Positions 1 to 8,416 of a DNA stretch of 64,000 bases are shown one piece after another. The notes under the pieces were generated by a model, which was given only the letters and a program-made list of their open reading frames with translations, was not told where the DNA came from and made no database searches. The DNA comes from Hydrocarboniphaga sp. GTDB taxonomy: Bacteria > Pseudomonadota > Gammaproteobacteria > Nevskiales > Nevskiaceae. Within the stretch, counting starts at the first letter, position 1; each line of letters starts with the position of its first letter. Location: assembly GCF_028291725.1 (NCBI RefSeq), contig NZ_JAQGNT010000009.1:91759-155758 (forward strand), written 5' to 3'. The position numbers were made by a program, and so were the translations under genes.

Positions 1-643
1 CGTTGCGCGTGGACAGCGCGCGCGCCTGGCAGAAACCGGCCATGCCCGCGGGGGCCGAACCGGCTTCCGCACCGCCGGCGATGATCACGTCGGCATCGCC
101 GCACTGGATCAGGCGCATGCCGACGCCGATCGAATGCGCGGCGGTGGTACAGGCCGAAACGGTGGCGAAACTCGGGCCGGTCAGACCGAGGTCGATCGAC
201 ACGTAACCCGCCACCATATTGATGATGGAAGCCGGCACGAAAAACGGCGAGACGCGCCCCGGCCCCTTGTCGTGCAGCTTCCGGCACTCTTCCTCGATAA
301 AGCCGATGCCGCCGATCCCCGAGCCGATCAGAACGCCGATGCGTTCACGATTGGCATCGTTCACCTCCAGCCCGGAATCGCGCATGGCCTGCTTGGCCGC
401 GGCGACACCGTAATGGATGAAGGGATCGGTTTTGCGCAGCTCCTTCGGGCCCATCCATTCCGTGGCGACGAAATCGTCCGACACCGTGCCCGCAAAGCGA
501 GTGGTGTAGGCCGACATGTCGTAGGAAGTGACGGGCCGGATGCCGGATTTGCCGGCAATGATGGACGCCCATGCAACATCGAGACTGGAACCGACGGGCG
601 AAACAATGCCCATGCCGGTGACGACAACGCGTCTGCGGCTCAT
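1..643 (-). CDS. fabF: 3-oxoacyl-ACP synthase II (FabF), C-terminus cut by window edge
   Basis: This condensing enzyme of type II fatty-acid synthesis elongates acyl-ACP with malonyl-ACP in the cytoplasm. It is missing from the ORF track because it runs off the left edge; I translated it from the ATG at 643. The first 214 residues are present and begin MSRRRVVVTGMGIVSPVG, as FabF does. The nucleophile Cys lies near residue 165 in TVSACTTAAHSIG. The His-His part of the catalytic triad lies beyond the edge. It is the last gene seen of fabD-fabG-acpP-fabF and starts 36 bp after acpP, so co-transcription is likely. Identity is secure; completeness cannot be judged. Confidence 0.96.
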   Translation of the reverse strand, partial: MSRRRVVVTGMGIVSPVGSSLDVAWASIIAGKSGIRPVTSYDMSAYTTRFAGTVSDDFVATEWMGPKELRKTDPFIHYGVAAAKQAMRDSGLEVNDANRERIGVLIGSGIGGIGFIEEECRKLHDKGPGRVSPFFVPASIINMVAGYVSIDLGLTGPSFATVSACTTAAHSIGVGMRLIQCGDADVIIAGGAEAGSAPAGMAGFCQARALSTRN

Positions 644-679
644 ACGATCTTATCGATGGAGGAGAATGTCAGCAGGGCA

Positions 680-925
680 TTAAGCCTGCTGGTTGGTGTG
701 CGACCGGATGTAGTTGAGGACGTCCTGGAACGTCACGATTTTTTCGGCTTCTTCGTCGGGGATGTCGATCTCAAACTCTTCTTCAAGAGCCATGACGAGT
801 TCGACGGTGTCCAGCGAATCGGCCCCCAGATCTTCGACGAAAGATGCGGTTGGCGTGATCTGATCCTCCGCGACCGACAACTGTTCGGCGATGATTTTCT
901 TGACCTTTTCTTCCAAGCTGCTCAT
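680..925 (-). CDS. acpP: acyl carrier protein
   Basis: This small acidic carrier (81 aa) holds growing acyl chains on 4'-phosphopantetheine for the Fab enzymes. The attachment Ser37 sits in the canonical GADSLD motif, and the protein is rich in Glu and Asp as expected. The ORF track starts at a GTG (931), but the ATG at 925 is preceded by GAGGGAG at 5 nt and gives the usual MSSLEEKV start, so I use it. It lies between fabG and fabF, the common arrangement. Confidence 0.97.
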   Translation of the reverse strand: MSSLEEKVKKIIAEQLSVAEDQITPTASFVEDLGADSLDTVELVMALEEEFEIDIPDEEAEKIVTFQDVLNYIRSHTNQQA

Positions 926-1021
926 GAACACTCCCTCTTTGGGGTCTGAAGTAACAAGATGATAAAGCGGACCTAGTGTACGGGATGCTGCGTGACGCTA
1001 GCTACCGAAGTTGAGCTCATT

Positions 1022-1759
1022 CTACGCCATGAACATGCCACCGTTGACGTGAAGCGTATGGCCGGTGATGTAGCCGGACTCGGTTGAAGCCAGAAACGCG
1101 ACCGCGGAGGCGACTTCGTCCACCGCGCCCAGACGCGGAATCAGCACGCGCTCCATCAGCTTGACCTTGACCTCGTCTGGCAGGCCGCGCGTCATGTCGG
1201 TTTCGATGAAGCCCGGAGCCACGACATTGACCGTGACGTTGCGACTACCGAGTTCGGCGGCGAGACTCTTCGAAAGGCCGGTCAGGCCAGCTTTTGCCGC
1301 CGCGTAGTTGGCCTGCCCGAAGTTACCCATGATGCCGACCACCGAACCGATGTTGATGATACGGCCGAAACGCTGCTTCATCATGCCGCGCATCACCAGC
1401 TTGGACATGCGGAAAACCGAGGTCAGGTTGGTATCGATGACGGCGCTCCAGTCATCGTCCTTGAGGCGCAGCGCGATCATGTCGCGGGTGATGCCGGCGT
1501 TGTTGACCAGCACCGTGATCGGCCCAAAGGTTTTCTCGACCTCCGACACCAGGGCGGTGCAGGCAACCGCATCGCGCACGTCGAGCGCACGCCCGGCGCC
1601 GCCGACCGGGGCAAGCCAGTCATTGATCGCCCTCGCGCCCTCTTCACTGGTCGCGGTACCGACCACCTTCATGCCCTCGGCCGAAAGACGCTCGGCGATC
1701 GCGCGGCCGATGCCGCGGCTGGCGCCGGTAATCAACGCGACGTTTGTATCGAATTTCAT
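1022..1759 (-). CDS. fabG: 3-oxoacyl-ACP reductase (FabG)
   Basis: This NADPH-dependent reductase carries out the first reduction of each fatty-acid elongation cycle. It is a 245-aa classical short-chain dehydrogenase. The cofactor loop TGASRGIGRA lies at residues 11-20, NNAG at 86-89, and the catalytic Ser139, Tyr152 and Lys156 are in the SVVG and NYAAAKAG segments. The C-terminal VNGGMFMA is typical of FabG rather than of other SDRs. It lies between fabD and acpP, separated from fabD by about 200 bp that hold a 163-bp palindromic element. Confidence 0.96.
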   Translation of the reverse strand: MKFDTNVALITGASRGIGRAIAERLSAEGMKVVGTATSEEGARAINDWLAPVGGAGRALDVRDAVACTALVSEVEKTFGPITVLVNNAGITRDMIALRLKDDDWSAVIDTNLTSVFRMSKLVMRGMMKQRFGRIINIGSVVGIMGNFGQANYAAAKAGLTGLSKSLAAELGSRNVTVNVVAPGFIETDMTRGLPDEVKVKLMERVLIPRLGAVDEVASAVAFLASTESGYITGHTLHVNGGMFMA

Positions 1760-1805
1760 CCGTTTATCCCTGTGTATCCCTTGATCAGCTAATGACGATC
1801 GTGCC

Positions 1806-1968
1806 TAGTGTGCCGTCCCGCAAGTTCGTACCATAATTCGATGCGTCTTTCGGCGCCCAGCTGCGTTGCTCCTCCTCACCATAGTTCGACTATGGCTCGT
1901 CGTCGCGCCTTGCTGGACACCGAAATCCGCTGCCGACTTATGGCACGAACTTGCGGGACGGCACACTA
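1806..1968. repeat. 163-bp MITE-like palindromic element (family G)
   Basis: Terminal inverted repeats of 31 bp (1806-1836 and 1938-1968) match with a single mismatch. The right one reads ttatggcacgaacttgcggg and ends ...cacacta. The interior is itself an imperfect palindrome centred on ccatagttcgactatgg, with TTTCGG-type stretches mirrored on both sides, so the whole unit could fold into one long hairpin. It has no coding capacity; the ORFs drawn through it are by-products of the symmetry. It lies between fabG and fabD, and the fabD stop codon (TAG, 1968-1966) is its last three bases. A non-autonomous mobile repeat is the simplest reading, but no target duplication could be confirmed. Confidence 0.8.
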
Positions 1969-2895
1969 GCCGCGTGCCAGAGCCAGCGCCTGTACCAGAT
2001 TCGCCGGGTCTTCCAGTGCCACCGACTGCAGGCCGTCGACGATGCGCTTGTTGAGGCCGGTCAACACCGAACCCGGTCCGCATTCGAGAAACGCCGACAC
2101 CCCATTCGCGTGCAGTTGGCGGATCGTCTGTGTCCAGCGCACCGGACGATACAGCTGCTCCTTCAAGGCCTGGCGGATTTCGTCGGGTGTGCTGTGAGCC
2201 ATCGCATCGAGATTATGGAAGACCGGGATGGCCGGCGGTTGAACGGACGTTTGATCAAGCTGCTCGGCGAGCTGTTCGGCCGCGCCTCGCATCAGCGAGC
2301 AATGCGAGGGCACCGACACCGGCAGGCGCTTCACCAGCTTCGCGCCCAGCGACTTGCCGTTGGCCTGCAGCCAGTCGAGGGCGACAGTCTGCCCCGCCAC
2401 CACGACCTGCCCCGGCGAGTTGAAATTGACCGGCTCCAGCACCTCGCTGCCCGGATAGCTTTTGCACACCGCTTCGATCCTGCCGTCGTCCAGGCCGAGC
2501 ACCGCCACCATGCCGCCGCTGCCCTCCGGCACTGCGGCCTGCATCAACTGGCCGCGCAGCTCGACGAGTTTCAGCGCGTCGGCAAAACGCAGGCTGCCGG
2601 CGGCAACCAGCGCGGTGTATTCACCGAGACTGTGACCGGCGAGCGCGGCCGGGGACGGTGGCTCCTGCTTGCGCCAGATGCGCCATAGCGCGATGCCGGC
2701 AGCCAGCAGCGCGGGCTGCGTGCGTTCGGTGCGGTTCAGCTCTTCGGCCGGGCCTTCCAGCACCAGCTTGGCGACGTCCCAGCCGAGCACCTCGGAGGCC
2801 TCGCGAAACGTCGGCTCGATCTCGCTGGCGGCGTGCTTGCCCAGCATGCCGACCGCCTGCGAACCCTGCCCGGGAAACAACAACGCGTACTTCAT
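1966..2895 (-). CDS. fabD: malonyl-CoA:ACP transacylase (FabD)
   Basis: FabD loads malonate from CoA onto ACP to supply the chain-extension unit. It is 309 aa, the usual length. The N-terminal FPGQGSQ (7-13) and nucleophile Ser89 in the GHSLGEY elbow are plain, and a catalytic His lies in VPSHCSLM near residue 198. It is the first gene seen of the fabD-fabG-acpP-fabF set. The plsX and fabH genes that often precede fabD are not adjacent; a rhombosortase gene lies upstream on the same strand. The stop codon is formed by the end of the family G palindromic element. Confidence 0.96.
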   Translation of the reverse strand: MKYALLFPGQGSQAVGMLGKHAASEIEPTFREASEVLGWDVAKLVLEGPAEELNRTERTQPALLAAGIALWRIWRKQEPPSPAALAGHSLGEYTALVAAGSLRFADALKLVELRGQLMQAAVPEGSGGMVAVLGLDDGRIEAVCKSYPGSEVLEPVNFNSPGQVVVAGQTVALDWLQANGKSLGAKLVKRLPVSVPSHCSLMRGAAEQLAEQLDQTSVQPPAIPVFHNLDAMAHSTPDEIRQALKEQLYRPVRWTQTIRQLHANGVSAFLECGPGSVLTGLNKRIVDGLQSVALEDPANLVQALALARG

Positions 2896-2960
2896 CTCTT
2901 ATCACTCTCCCTATACGGCCTTGTGCCGCGATACCGACGTCCTTGCTTCTCTTATAGCGC

Positions 2961-3623
2961 CTAGGCACGCCCTGCCGCAGGCTCGCTCGCGGTTGCCGGC
3001 GCTCGGGCGCCGCGCTCCGGGCCGCCACGCCAGTTGCCGAATATCAGCGCATAAACCAAGGCTGCGATCGCGCCGAAGAAATGCGCATCGGTAATTACCG
3101 ATCCGCCGATCGCGGCTTCGTCCGACACCGGCGCTCCGGCTAACTGCTCGTAGCCGAGCTTGCCCAGCAAAAATATCAGGCAGCCCAGGCTCACCAGGTC
3201 GCGTCGCCGCAACTGCGGCAACAAGCCCAGCACGAACAGACCGTGAATGACTCCGGACATGCCGACATAACTGTGCAGCCCCGGCACGAACGCATACAGG
3301 CACAGCGACATCGCCAGGCCGATCAGCACGACCCTGCGCGCCAGCACCCACAAGCTCAGGCGCTCCGGGCACAGCAACACCAGCACGATCAGTCCCAGCT
3401 CATTCAGAAACAGGTGATACCAGCCCAGGTGCACGAAATTGCCGGTCAGCAGGCGCCACCACTGCCCGGCTGCGATCGCCGTGCGCTGGTAACACAGTAG
3501 ATCGCGCACATGACCGCCCCCTAACTCCGCAGCTAGCAACAGCAACATCAATGCCACAGGCGCCCACCATACTGAGCGTGCGAACAAGCCGGGCTCAGTG
3601 TTGTCAGAAGCGTTTGGTATCAT
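2961..3623 (-). CDS. rrtA: rhombosortase-like rhomboid intramembrane serine protease
   Basis: This is a 220-aa polytopic membrane protein with about six hydrophobic segments. Catalytic Ser123 is in GMSGVIHG and His181 in TDAHFFGA, with Asn74 in HLFLNELG, which is the compact rhomboid architecture of the rhombosortase (RrtA) branch. Known rhombosortases remove the GlyGly-CTERM anchor from exported proteins that leave by type II secretion. Its position back-to-back with gspG-N fits that role. The C-terminal tail (about residues 198-220) is Ala/Arg-rich and probably cytoplasmic. No GlyGly-CTERM substrate is encoded in the window. An ordinary small rhomboid is the alternative. Confidence 0.8.
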   Translation of the reverse strand: MIPNASDNTEPGLFARSVWWAPVALMLLLLAAELGGGHVRDLLCYQRTAIAAGQWWRLLTGNFVHLGWYHLFLNELGLIVLVLLCPERLSLWVLARRVVLIGLAMSLCLYAFVPGLHSYVGMSGVIHGLFVLGLLPQLRRRDLVSLGCLIFLLGKLGYEQLAGAPVSDEAAIGGSVITDAHFFGAIAALVYALIFGNWRGGPERGARAPATASEPAAGRA

Positions 3624-3727
3624 TCCCGGCTATCTCTTTGCGACCCGAACGGCACACTCCCAACATGCACACATCCTTTCGGCCGCGCCTCGGCGCAGCC
3701 CGCGATGCATCCATCCCGGCCCCGGCC

Positions 3728-4171
3728 ATGCCCGTCCCGATCCCGGCGCGTTCGCGCGGCTTCACGCTGATCGAGATCATGGTCGTCGTCGTCATTCTCG
3801 GCATCCTGGCGGCGGTCGTGGTGCCCCGCATTATGAACAGACCCGACGACGCGCGCATCGCCAAAGCCAAGCAGGATGTGCGTGTGCTCGAGTCCTCGCT
3901 GAACCTGTACAAGCTCGACAATTTCGTCTACCCGACGACCCAGCAGGGCCTGGAAGCGCTGGTCGCGCCGCCGTCCGGCGAGCCGCAGGCCAAGAACTGG
4001 AAGCAAGGCGGCTATGTCGCCAAATTGCCGAACGATCCCTGGGGCAATCCCTACCAGTACCTGTCGCCGGGCGTGAAGGGCGAGATCGATATCTTCTCGC
4101 TGGGCGCCGACAATCGCCCGGGCGGCGACGGCGTCAATGCCGATATCGGCAACTGGAATCTCGGTGGGTGA
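3728..4171 (+). CDS. gspG: type II secretion major pseudopilin GspG
   Basis: GspG is the main subunit of the periplasmic pseudopilus that drives export through the outer membrane. The prepilin-peptidase site is SRG|FTLIEIM, followed by a hydrophobic helix and then the GspG C-terminal signature (PTTQQGLEALV, NPYQYLSPG, DIFSLGADN). I choose the ATG at 3728, which gives an 11-residue basic leader; the ATG at 3665 is the alternative and would give a 32-residue leader. Neither has a clear ribosome-binding site. It is the first gene of the gspG-H-I-J-K-L-M-N run. Confidence 0.94.
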   Translation: MPVPIPARSRGFTLIEIMVVVVILGILAAVVVPRIMNRPDDARIAKAKQDVRVLESSLNLYKLDNFVYPTTQQGLEALVAPPSGEPQAKNWKQGGYVAKLPNDPWGNPYQYLSPGVKGEIDIFSLGADNRPGGDGVNADIGNWNLGG

Positions 4172-4265
4172 GATGCGAATGAGGCCGACGGCCTCGTTCG
4201 CATCGAACGCCGGGGCATGGATGACCCGGCCGCGGCTAAAAAACCGGGCGAATATCGCGCCATGG

Positions 4266-4916
4266 ATGGCGTTCGACTCAGGCGCAAAGCATCACGGAAC
4301 CCGGGTAGATCGCGAGGACGGCTTCACGCTGATCGAGATCATGGTGGTGATGGTGATCGTCGGCATCCTGGCGAGCTTCGTCAGCCTGTCGATCGGCAAT
4401 CGCACGAATGATGACCGGCTGCAGGCCGAGTCCAAGCGCCTGCAGCAGCTGATCCTGTTCGCGGCCGAGCAGGCGCAGATCCAGGGTGTCGAAATCGGCC
4501 TGCGCACGACCACCGAGGGCTTCGAGTTCCTGAGCATGGACAACCGCGGCCTGTGGCAGCCGGTCGATGAAGGCACGCTGCGCCCGCGCGAGATCGCGGC
4601 GCCGTTCTACCTGGAGCTGACCGTCGAGGGCCAGAAAGTCAAGCCGGTCGAGGTCAATCACGCCGAAGAGCGTCGCCAGAAAGAGGCTGACGACAAGAAG
4701 GACGACGAGAAGAAGGACCCGGGCGCCGACAGCGAACTGCACCTGGACAACGACAAGCCCAAGAATCGCCCGCAGCCGCAGATCTTCCTGCTGTCGAGCG
4801 GCGATGCCAGCGCCTTTCAGCTGGACCTGAAGCTGAAGAACTATGCGAGCTACTATCGGCTCGACTGCGACGTTCTGAGCCGCTGCACCTTGCAACGCCA
4901 GCAGGCGAGCAAGTGA
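4266..4916 (+). CDS. gspH: type II secretion minor pseudopilin GspH with a charged insertion
   Basis: GspH is a minor pseudopilin of the pseudopilus tip. The cleavage site is EDG|FTLIEIMVVMVIVGILASF. The ATG at 4266 gives a 19-residue leader; 4221 is a longer option. Between two beta-rich parts of the globular domain, about residues 132-170 form a very hydrophilic segment of Lys, Asp and Glu (EADDKKDDEKKDPG and following), which makes the protein longer (216 aa) than usual GspH. A Cys pair near the C-terminus (DCDVLSRC) may form a disulfide. Its stop overlaps the GTG start of gspI. Confidence 0.88.
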   Translation: MAFDSGAKHHGTRVDREDGFTLIEIMVVMVIVGILASFVSLSIGNRTNDDRLQAESKRLQQLILFAAEQAQIQGVEIGLRTTTEGFEFLSMDNRGLWQPVDEGTLRPREIAAPFYLELTVEGQKVKPVEVNHAEERRQKEADDKKDDEKKDPGADSELHLDNDKPKNRPQPQIFLLSSGDASAFQLDLKLKNYASYYRLDCDVLSRCTLQRQQASK

Positions 4917-5308
4917 GCCGGCGCCCGGCGATGCGGGCACGCGGCTTCACCCTGGTCGAAGTGCTCGTCGCGGTCGCCGTGCTGGCGATGGCGCTGGGCG
5001 CGGTGATCTCGGGCATGGCGCGCTTCACCAGCAACGCCGCCTACCTGCGACAGAAGACCATCGCGATCTGGGTGGCGCACAACCGCCTGACCGAAATCGC
5101 GCTGCAGCCGACCTGGCCTGACATCGGCAAGACCAACGGCGAAGCCGAGATGGCCGGCGTCAAATGGCGCTGGAAAGCCGAGGTCAAGAAGACCGACGAC
5201 GACAATCTGCGCCGCGTCGATCTGGACGTGATGGCACCCGACGACCATCGTGGCAACAGCAAAAACAACGGCGCGCTGGCGTCGGTGTCGAGCTTCGTCG
5301 GCAAATGA
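4913..5308 (+). CDS. gspI: type II secretion minor pseudopilin GspI
   Basis: GspI is a minor pseudopilin that with GspJ and GspK forms the tip complex. The prepilin site ARG|FTLVEVLVAVAVLAMAL is followed by HNRLTEI and a W-x-W pattern (KWRWKAEV), both typical of GspI. The GTG at 4913 overlaps the gspH stop (GTGA), which favours translational coupling; the ATG at 4931 would leave a five-residue leader and is also possible. The predicted protein is 131 aa. A REP-type palindrome follows before gspJ. Confidence 0.9.
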   Translation: MSRRPAMRARGFTLVEVLVAVAVLAMALGAVISGMARFTSNAAYLRQKTIAIWVAHNRLTEIALQPTWPDIGKTNGEAEMAGVKWRWKAEVKKTDDDNLRRVDLDVMAPDDHRGNSKNNGALASVSSFVGK

Positions 5309-5358
5309 TCGGCAGATGAATAGGCTTACGCCCAATACCGTTCAGTTAACGCGGAGTT

Positions 5359-5424
5359 GTAGGGCGGGAGCATCCCGCCTTTCGCGACGGGGCGGCGGGA
5401 TACGCTGCGCTCCTCCCGCCCTAC
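5359..5424. repeat. REPIN-like palindrome, family D, inside the gsp operon
   Basis: The left arm GTAGGGCGGGAGCATCCCGCC and the mirrored right arm ending CTCCCGCCCTAC enclose a short spacer, with GTAG and CTAC at the outer ends. Weaker symmetry continues outwards (cccaataccgttca on the left, tgaaccgtgttgggg on the right). It lies in the 124-bp gap between gspI and gspJ. The probable GTG start of gspJ (5433) falls in the right outer part of this symmetry. Confidence 0.85.
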
Positions 5425-5432
5425 GCGACAAA

Positions 5433-6206
5433 GTGAACCGTGTTGGGGTCACGCCGCCACGCCGGCATCAGGGCTTCACGCTGATCGAAATCATCCTGGT
5501 GGTGCTGATCTTCGGCATCATGTCGGCAATGGCCTACGGCGGCCTCAACAGCGTGCTGAAAACCCGCACCGCGGTCGAAGCCTCGATCGAGCGCACCGCC
5601 GACCTGCAGCGCGCCTACATGCGCATGCGCAACGATTTCCAGAACCTGGCGCTGCGTCCGATCCGCGACAACTTCGGCGACCCGCAGCCCGCGCTGCTCG
5701 GCTCGCGCGACAACATCGTGGAGTTCACCCGCGGCGGCTGGCGCAACCCGCTGTACCTGCCGCGCAGCAGTTTCGAGCGCGTGGTCTACCGGCTCACCGA
5801 CCACAAGCTGGAACGCGCCAGCTACCGCGTGCTGGACCGTGCACAGGACTCGCAGCCGGCGCGCGTCACGCTGCTCGACCGCGTCGACGATTTCAAATTG
5901 CGCTACATGGACGAGCAGCGCGAATGGGTCACCGAATGGGCCGCGACGGCGAGCCGGAATCAGCCGCAGACCACGCAGGGCAGCACCGAAAAGCCGCCGC
6001 TGGCGATCGAGCTGACCCTGGTGACCAAGGACATGGGCGAGCTGCGCTTCGTGTTCAAGCCGGGTTCGGAGCCCACGCCCGCGGGCGCAAATGTGCCGCC
6101 GCCAACCACAGGCTCCAGCACGGGAATCGGCTCGGGCTCGAACGACGACGACTCGGACAAGGACACGCCCGGGACCCAGACTCCGACCAATCCCGATGAT
6201 GAATAA
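5433..6206 (+). CDS. gspJ: type II secretion minor pseudopilin GspJ
   Basis: GspJ is a minor pseudopilin of the tip complex. The signature is HQG|FTLIEIILVVLIFGIMSAMAYGG, with the conserved RNDF and a later LLDRVDDFKLRYMD segment. I place the start at GTG 5433, giving the leader MNRVGVTPPRRHQG. The ATG at 5316 would place a whole REP palindrome in a 53-residue leader, which is implausible for a prepilin. The C-terminal 45 residues are a low-complexity Pro/Gly/Ser/Asp tail. The stop overlaps the start of gspK. Confidence 0.87.
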   Translation: MNRVGVTPPRRHQGFTLIEIILVVLIFGIMSAMAYGGLNSVLKTRTAVEASIERTADLQRAYMRMRNDFQNLALRPIRDNFGDPQPALLGSRDNIVEFTRGGWRNPLYLPRSSFERVVYRLTDHKLERASYRVLDRAQDSQPARVTLLDRVDDFKLRYMDEQREWVTEWAATASRNQPQTTQGSTEKPPLAIELTLVTKDMGELRFVFKPGSEPTPAGANVPPPTTGSSTGIGSGSNDDDSDKDTPGTQTPTNPDDE

Positions 6207-7173
6207 GCCGCCGAGGACGGCGCTGCCGCGGCGCCAGCGCGGCATCGCGCTGATCACCGCGATCCTGGTGGTGTCGATCGCGGTGATCGCCGCGACCGCG
6301 GTACTGTCGGCCGGGAGCCTCGCGATCCAGCGCACCGCGACGCTGCAGGAAACCGAGAAAGCCTGGTGGTATGCGATCGGCGTCGAGGCCTGGGTCAAGA
6401 CCATCCTCCAGCGCGATGCCAAGGAGAACAAGTACGACGGCCTCAGCGACATCTGGGCACAGCCGGTGGATGCGCTGCCGGTCGAGCAGGGCGTTCTGGC
6501 CGGCCGCATCATCGACGAGCAGGGCCGCTTCAATCTGAATAATTTCGGCGTCACCGACCCTATCGTGCGAAAGGAATGGCAGGACATTTTCACGCGCCTG
6601 TTCGAGCAGCTGAAGCTCGATCCGGCCCTGGCGCTGCCGCTGTCGGAGGCGATCACCGACTGGGTCGACGCGGACCAGAATCCGACGCCGTACGACGGCG
6701 CCGAGGACAATGAATATCTGGCGCTGCGGCCGCCCGCCGTGCCGTATCGAACGGCCAACCGCCTGATGCAGAGCGTCACCGAGCTGATGGCGGTCAAGGG
6801 CATCAACAAGGACATCTATGCGGCGCTGCTGCCGTACATCAGCGCCTTGCCGCGAACCGACGTGCCGATCAACATCAACACCGCGCCCGAGGCGCTGGTG
6901 CTCGCGCTGGAAGTCAAAACCAGCTCCGACACCCAAAGCTTCCTCAAGGAGCGCCTCCAGAAGCCGCTGGAGACGCCGGGCGAAATGCAGACCAAGGGCC
7001 TGTTCACCGGACCGGGCGACGCCAAGCCAGCTCGATTGAGCGTCAGCAGCTCGTACTTCCAGCTACGCGCCGACGCGTCCATCGGCAGCTCGCATGTGGC
7101 AATATATTGCCTGTTTTACCGCCCCTCGCAGGGCGATCCCGTGGTACTGGCCCGCAGTACCGACAGCGAATAA
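6199..7173 (+). CDS. gspK: type II secretion minor pseudopilin GspK
   Basis: GspK is the large minor pseudopilin that caps the pseudopilus; it lacks the +5 Glu of other pseudopilins. The leader RRQRG|IALITAILVVSIAVI fits, followed by the FNLNN, DWVDAD and NINTAPEALVLAL segments characteristic of the family. Two ATGs (6196, 6199) are adjacent and overlap the gspJ stop; I use the second. The length, 324 aa, is normal for GspK. Confidence 0.94.
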   Translation: MNKPPRTALPRRQRGIALITAILVVSIAVIAATAVLSAGSLAIQRTATLQETEKAWWYAIGVEAWVKTILQRDAKENKYDGLSDIWAQPVDALPVEQGVLAGRIIDEQGRFNLNNFGVTDPIVRKEWQDIFTRLFEQLKLDPALALPLSEAITDWVDADQNPTPYDGAEDNEYLALRPPAVPYRTANRLMQSVTELMAVKGINKDIYAALLPYISALPRTDVPININTAPEALVLALEVKTSSDTQSFLKERLQKPLETPGEMQTKGLFTGPGDAKPARLSVSSSYFQLRADASIGSSHVAIYCLFYRPSQGDPVVLARSTDSE

Positions 7174-7192
7174 CCCACTCGAAATCGATCGC

Positions 7193-8416
7193 TTGCGCGA
7201 AATCTTCTACATTCGCCTGCCCTCGGGCGTGCCCGCTGATGCCATTGGCGAGGCGCTCGTCGGCTATGGCATTGCGCCGGGCGATCACACCGGCGCGGTG
7301 GGCATTCAGCACGCGCCGCTGAGCCAGGCGCTGGACCGCGTCGGCGGCCGCCGCATCGCGGTGATCGTGCCGGGCTCCGACGTGCGCCTGGCCTCGGTCA
7401 CGGTGCCGGCACGCCAGCCCGCCAAGGTGCTCGCCGCCGCGCCCTACCAGCTCGAAGACCAACTCGCCGACGATGTCGACACACTGCACTTCGCGCTCGG
7501 CACGCGCCAGGCCGACGGCAGCTGGCCGGTCGCGGTCGTGAGCCGCGCCTTGATGGCAGCCTGGATGGCGCCATTCCGCGAACGCGGCCTGAACCCCGAG
7601 GGCCTGTACCCGGAATCACTGGCGCTGCCCTGGGACTCCGAGGCGGCGCGCTGGAGCGCGCTGATCGAGGCTGGCCAGGTGATCGTGCGCAGTGGCCCCT
7701 ACTCCGGCTTCTGCTGCGCGCCGGAAGATCTGGTGACCTATCTCCAGCTGGCCGACCCGGAAAAAACCCGTGCGCTGCGCCTGCTGATCCTGGCCAACGC
7801 CGGGCTCGATTACAGCCGCATCGAATGGCCGCTCGAGCTGCTGCCCGGCTATGGCAGCGCACTGGAGGCGTACAGCCGGCACCTGCAGCCGGCGCTGAGC
7901 ATCAACCTGCTGCAGGGCAGCTATTCGCTGAGCCAGGACTACGAGCGCCACTGGAAGCCCTGGCGTGCCGCCGCAGCGCTCGCCGGCATCTGCCTGCTGC
8001 TGGGCGCAGCGATCTATGGCGTACAGACCTCACAGCTGTCGCGCGAAATCGCCGCGCAGGACCAGGCCAACATCGGCCGCTTCCAGGAACTATTCCCGGC
8101 CGAGACCCGGATCGTCGACCTGAGTGCGCAGGTCGATCAGCAGATCCGCGCGCTGAAAGGCAGCGGCAAGACCGGCGGCGTTTTCATGCTGATGGAAACC
8201 CTGTCGCAGGCGCTCGGCGCCAATCAGGGGCTCAAGCTGCAGAGCCTGCAATATCGCGAAGGGGCACTGTACCTGGCGATGCGCGCAACCGATCTGCAGG
8301 TCGTCGAACGCCTGCGTGAATGGTTCTCGTCGCAGCGCGCGACCGCGCTCGAAGTGCAGTCCGCCGACGCCAGCAGCGAAGGCGTGCAAGTGCGCCTGAA
8401 ACTGAGCCCCGCCTGA
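7193..8416 (+). CDS. gspL: type II secretion inner-membrane platform protein GspL
   Basis: GspL links the cytoplasmic ATPase GspE to the inner-membrane platform. The cytoplasmic N-terminal part is an actin-like fold, a single membrane helix (AALAGICLLLGAAIYGV) lies near residue 265, and a periplasmic ferredoxin-like domain follows. The only ATG in frame (7094) would overlap gspK by 80 bp and add residues unlike any GspL start, so I prefer the TTG at 7193, which yields MREIFYIRLPSG. The stop overlaps the gspM ATG. Function is clear, the start less so. Confidence 0.86.
   Translation: MREIFYIRLPSGVPADAIGEALVGYGIAPGDHTGAVGIQHAPLSQALDRVGGRRIAVIVPGSDVRLASVTVPARQPAKVLAAAPYQLEDQLADDVDTLHFALGTRQADGSWPVAVVSRALMAAWMAPFRERGLNPEGLYPESLALPWDSEAARWSALIEAGQVIVRSGPYSGFCCAPEDLVTYLQLADPEKTRALRLLILANAGLDYSRIEWPLELLPGYGSALEAYSRHLQPALSINLLQGSYSLSQDYERHWKPWRAAAALAGICLLLGAAIYGVQTSQLSREIAAQDQANIGRFQELFPAETRIVDLSAQVDQQIRALKGSGKTGGVFMLMETLSQALGANQGLKLQSLQYREGALYLAMRATDLQVVERLREWFSSQRATALEVQSADASSEGVQVRLKLSPA

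Noticed and set aside
134-949. 271-aa plus-strand ORF over fabF and acpP
   Set aside because: It is antisense to fabF and acpP, whose minus-strand products are unmistakable; a long frame is common in G+C-rich DNA.
1805-2688. ORFs across the family G element (1805-2083 minus, 1866-2054 plus, 1951-2688 plus)
   Set aside because: They run through a palindrome and antisense to fabD; no protein signature.
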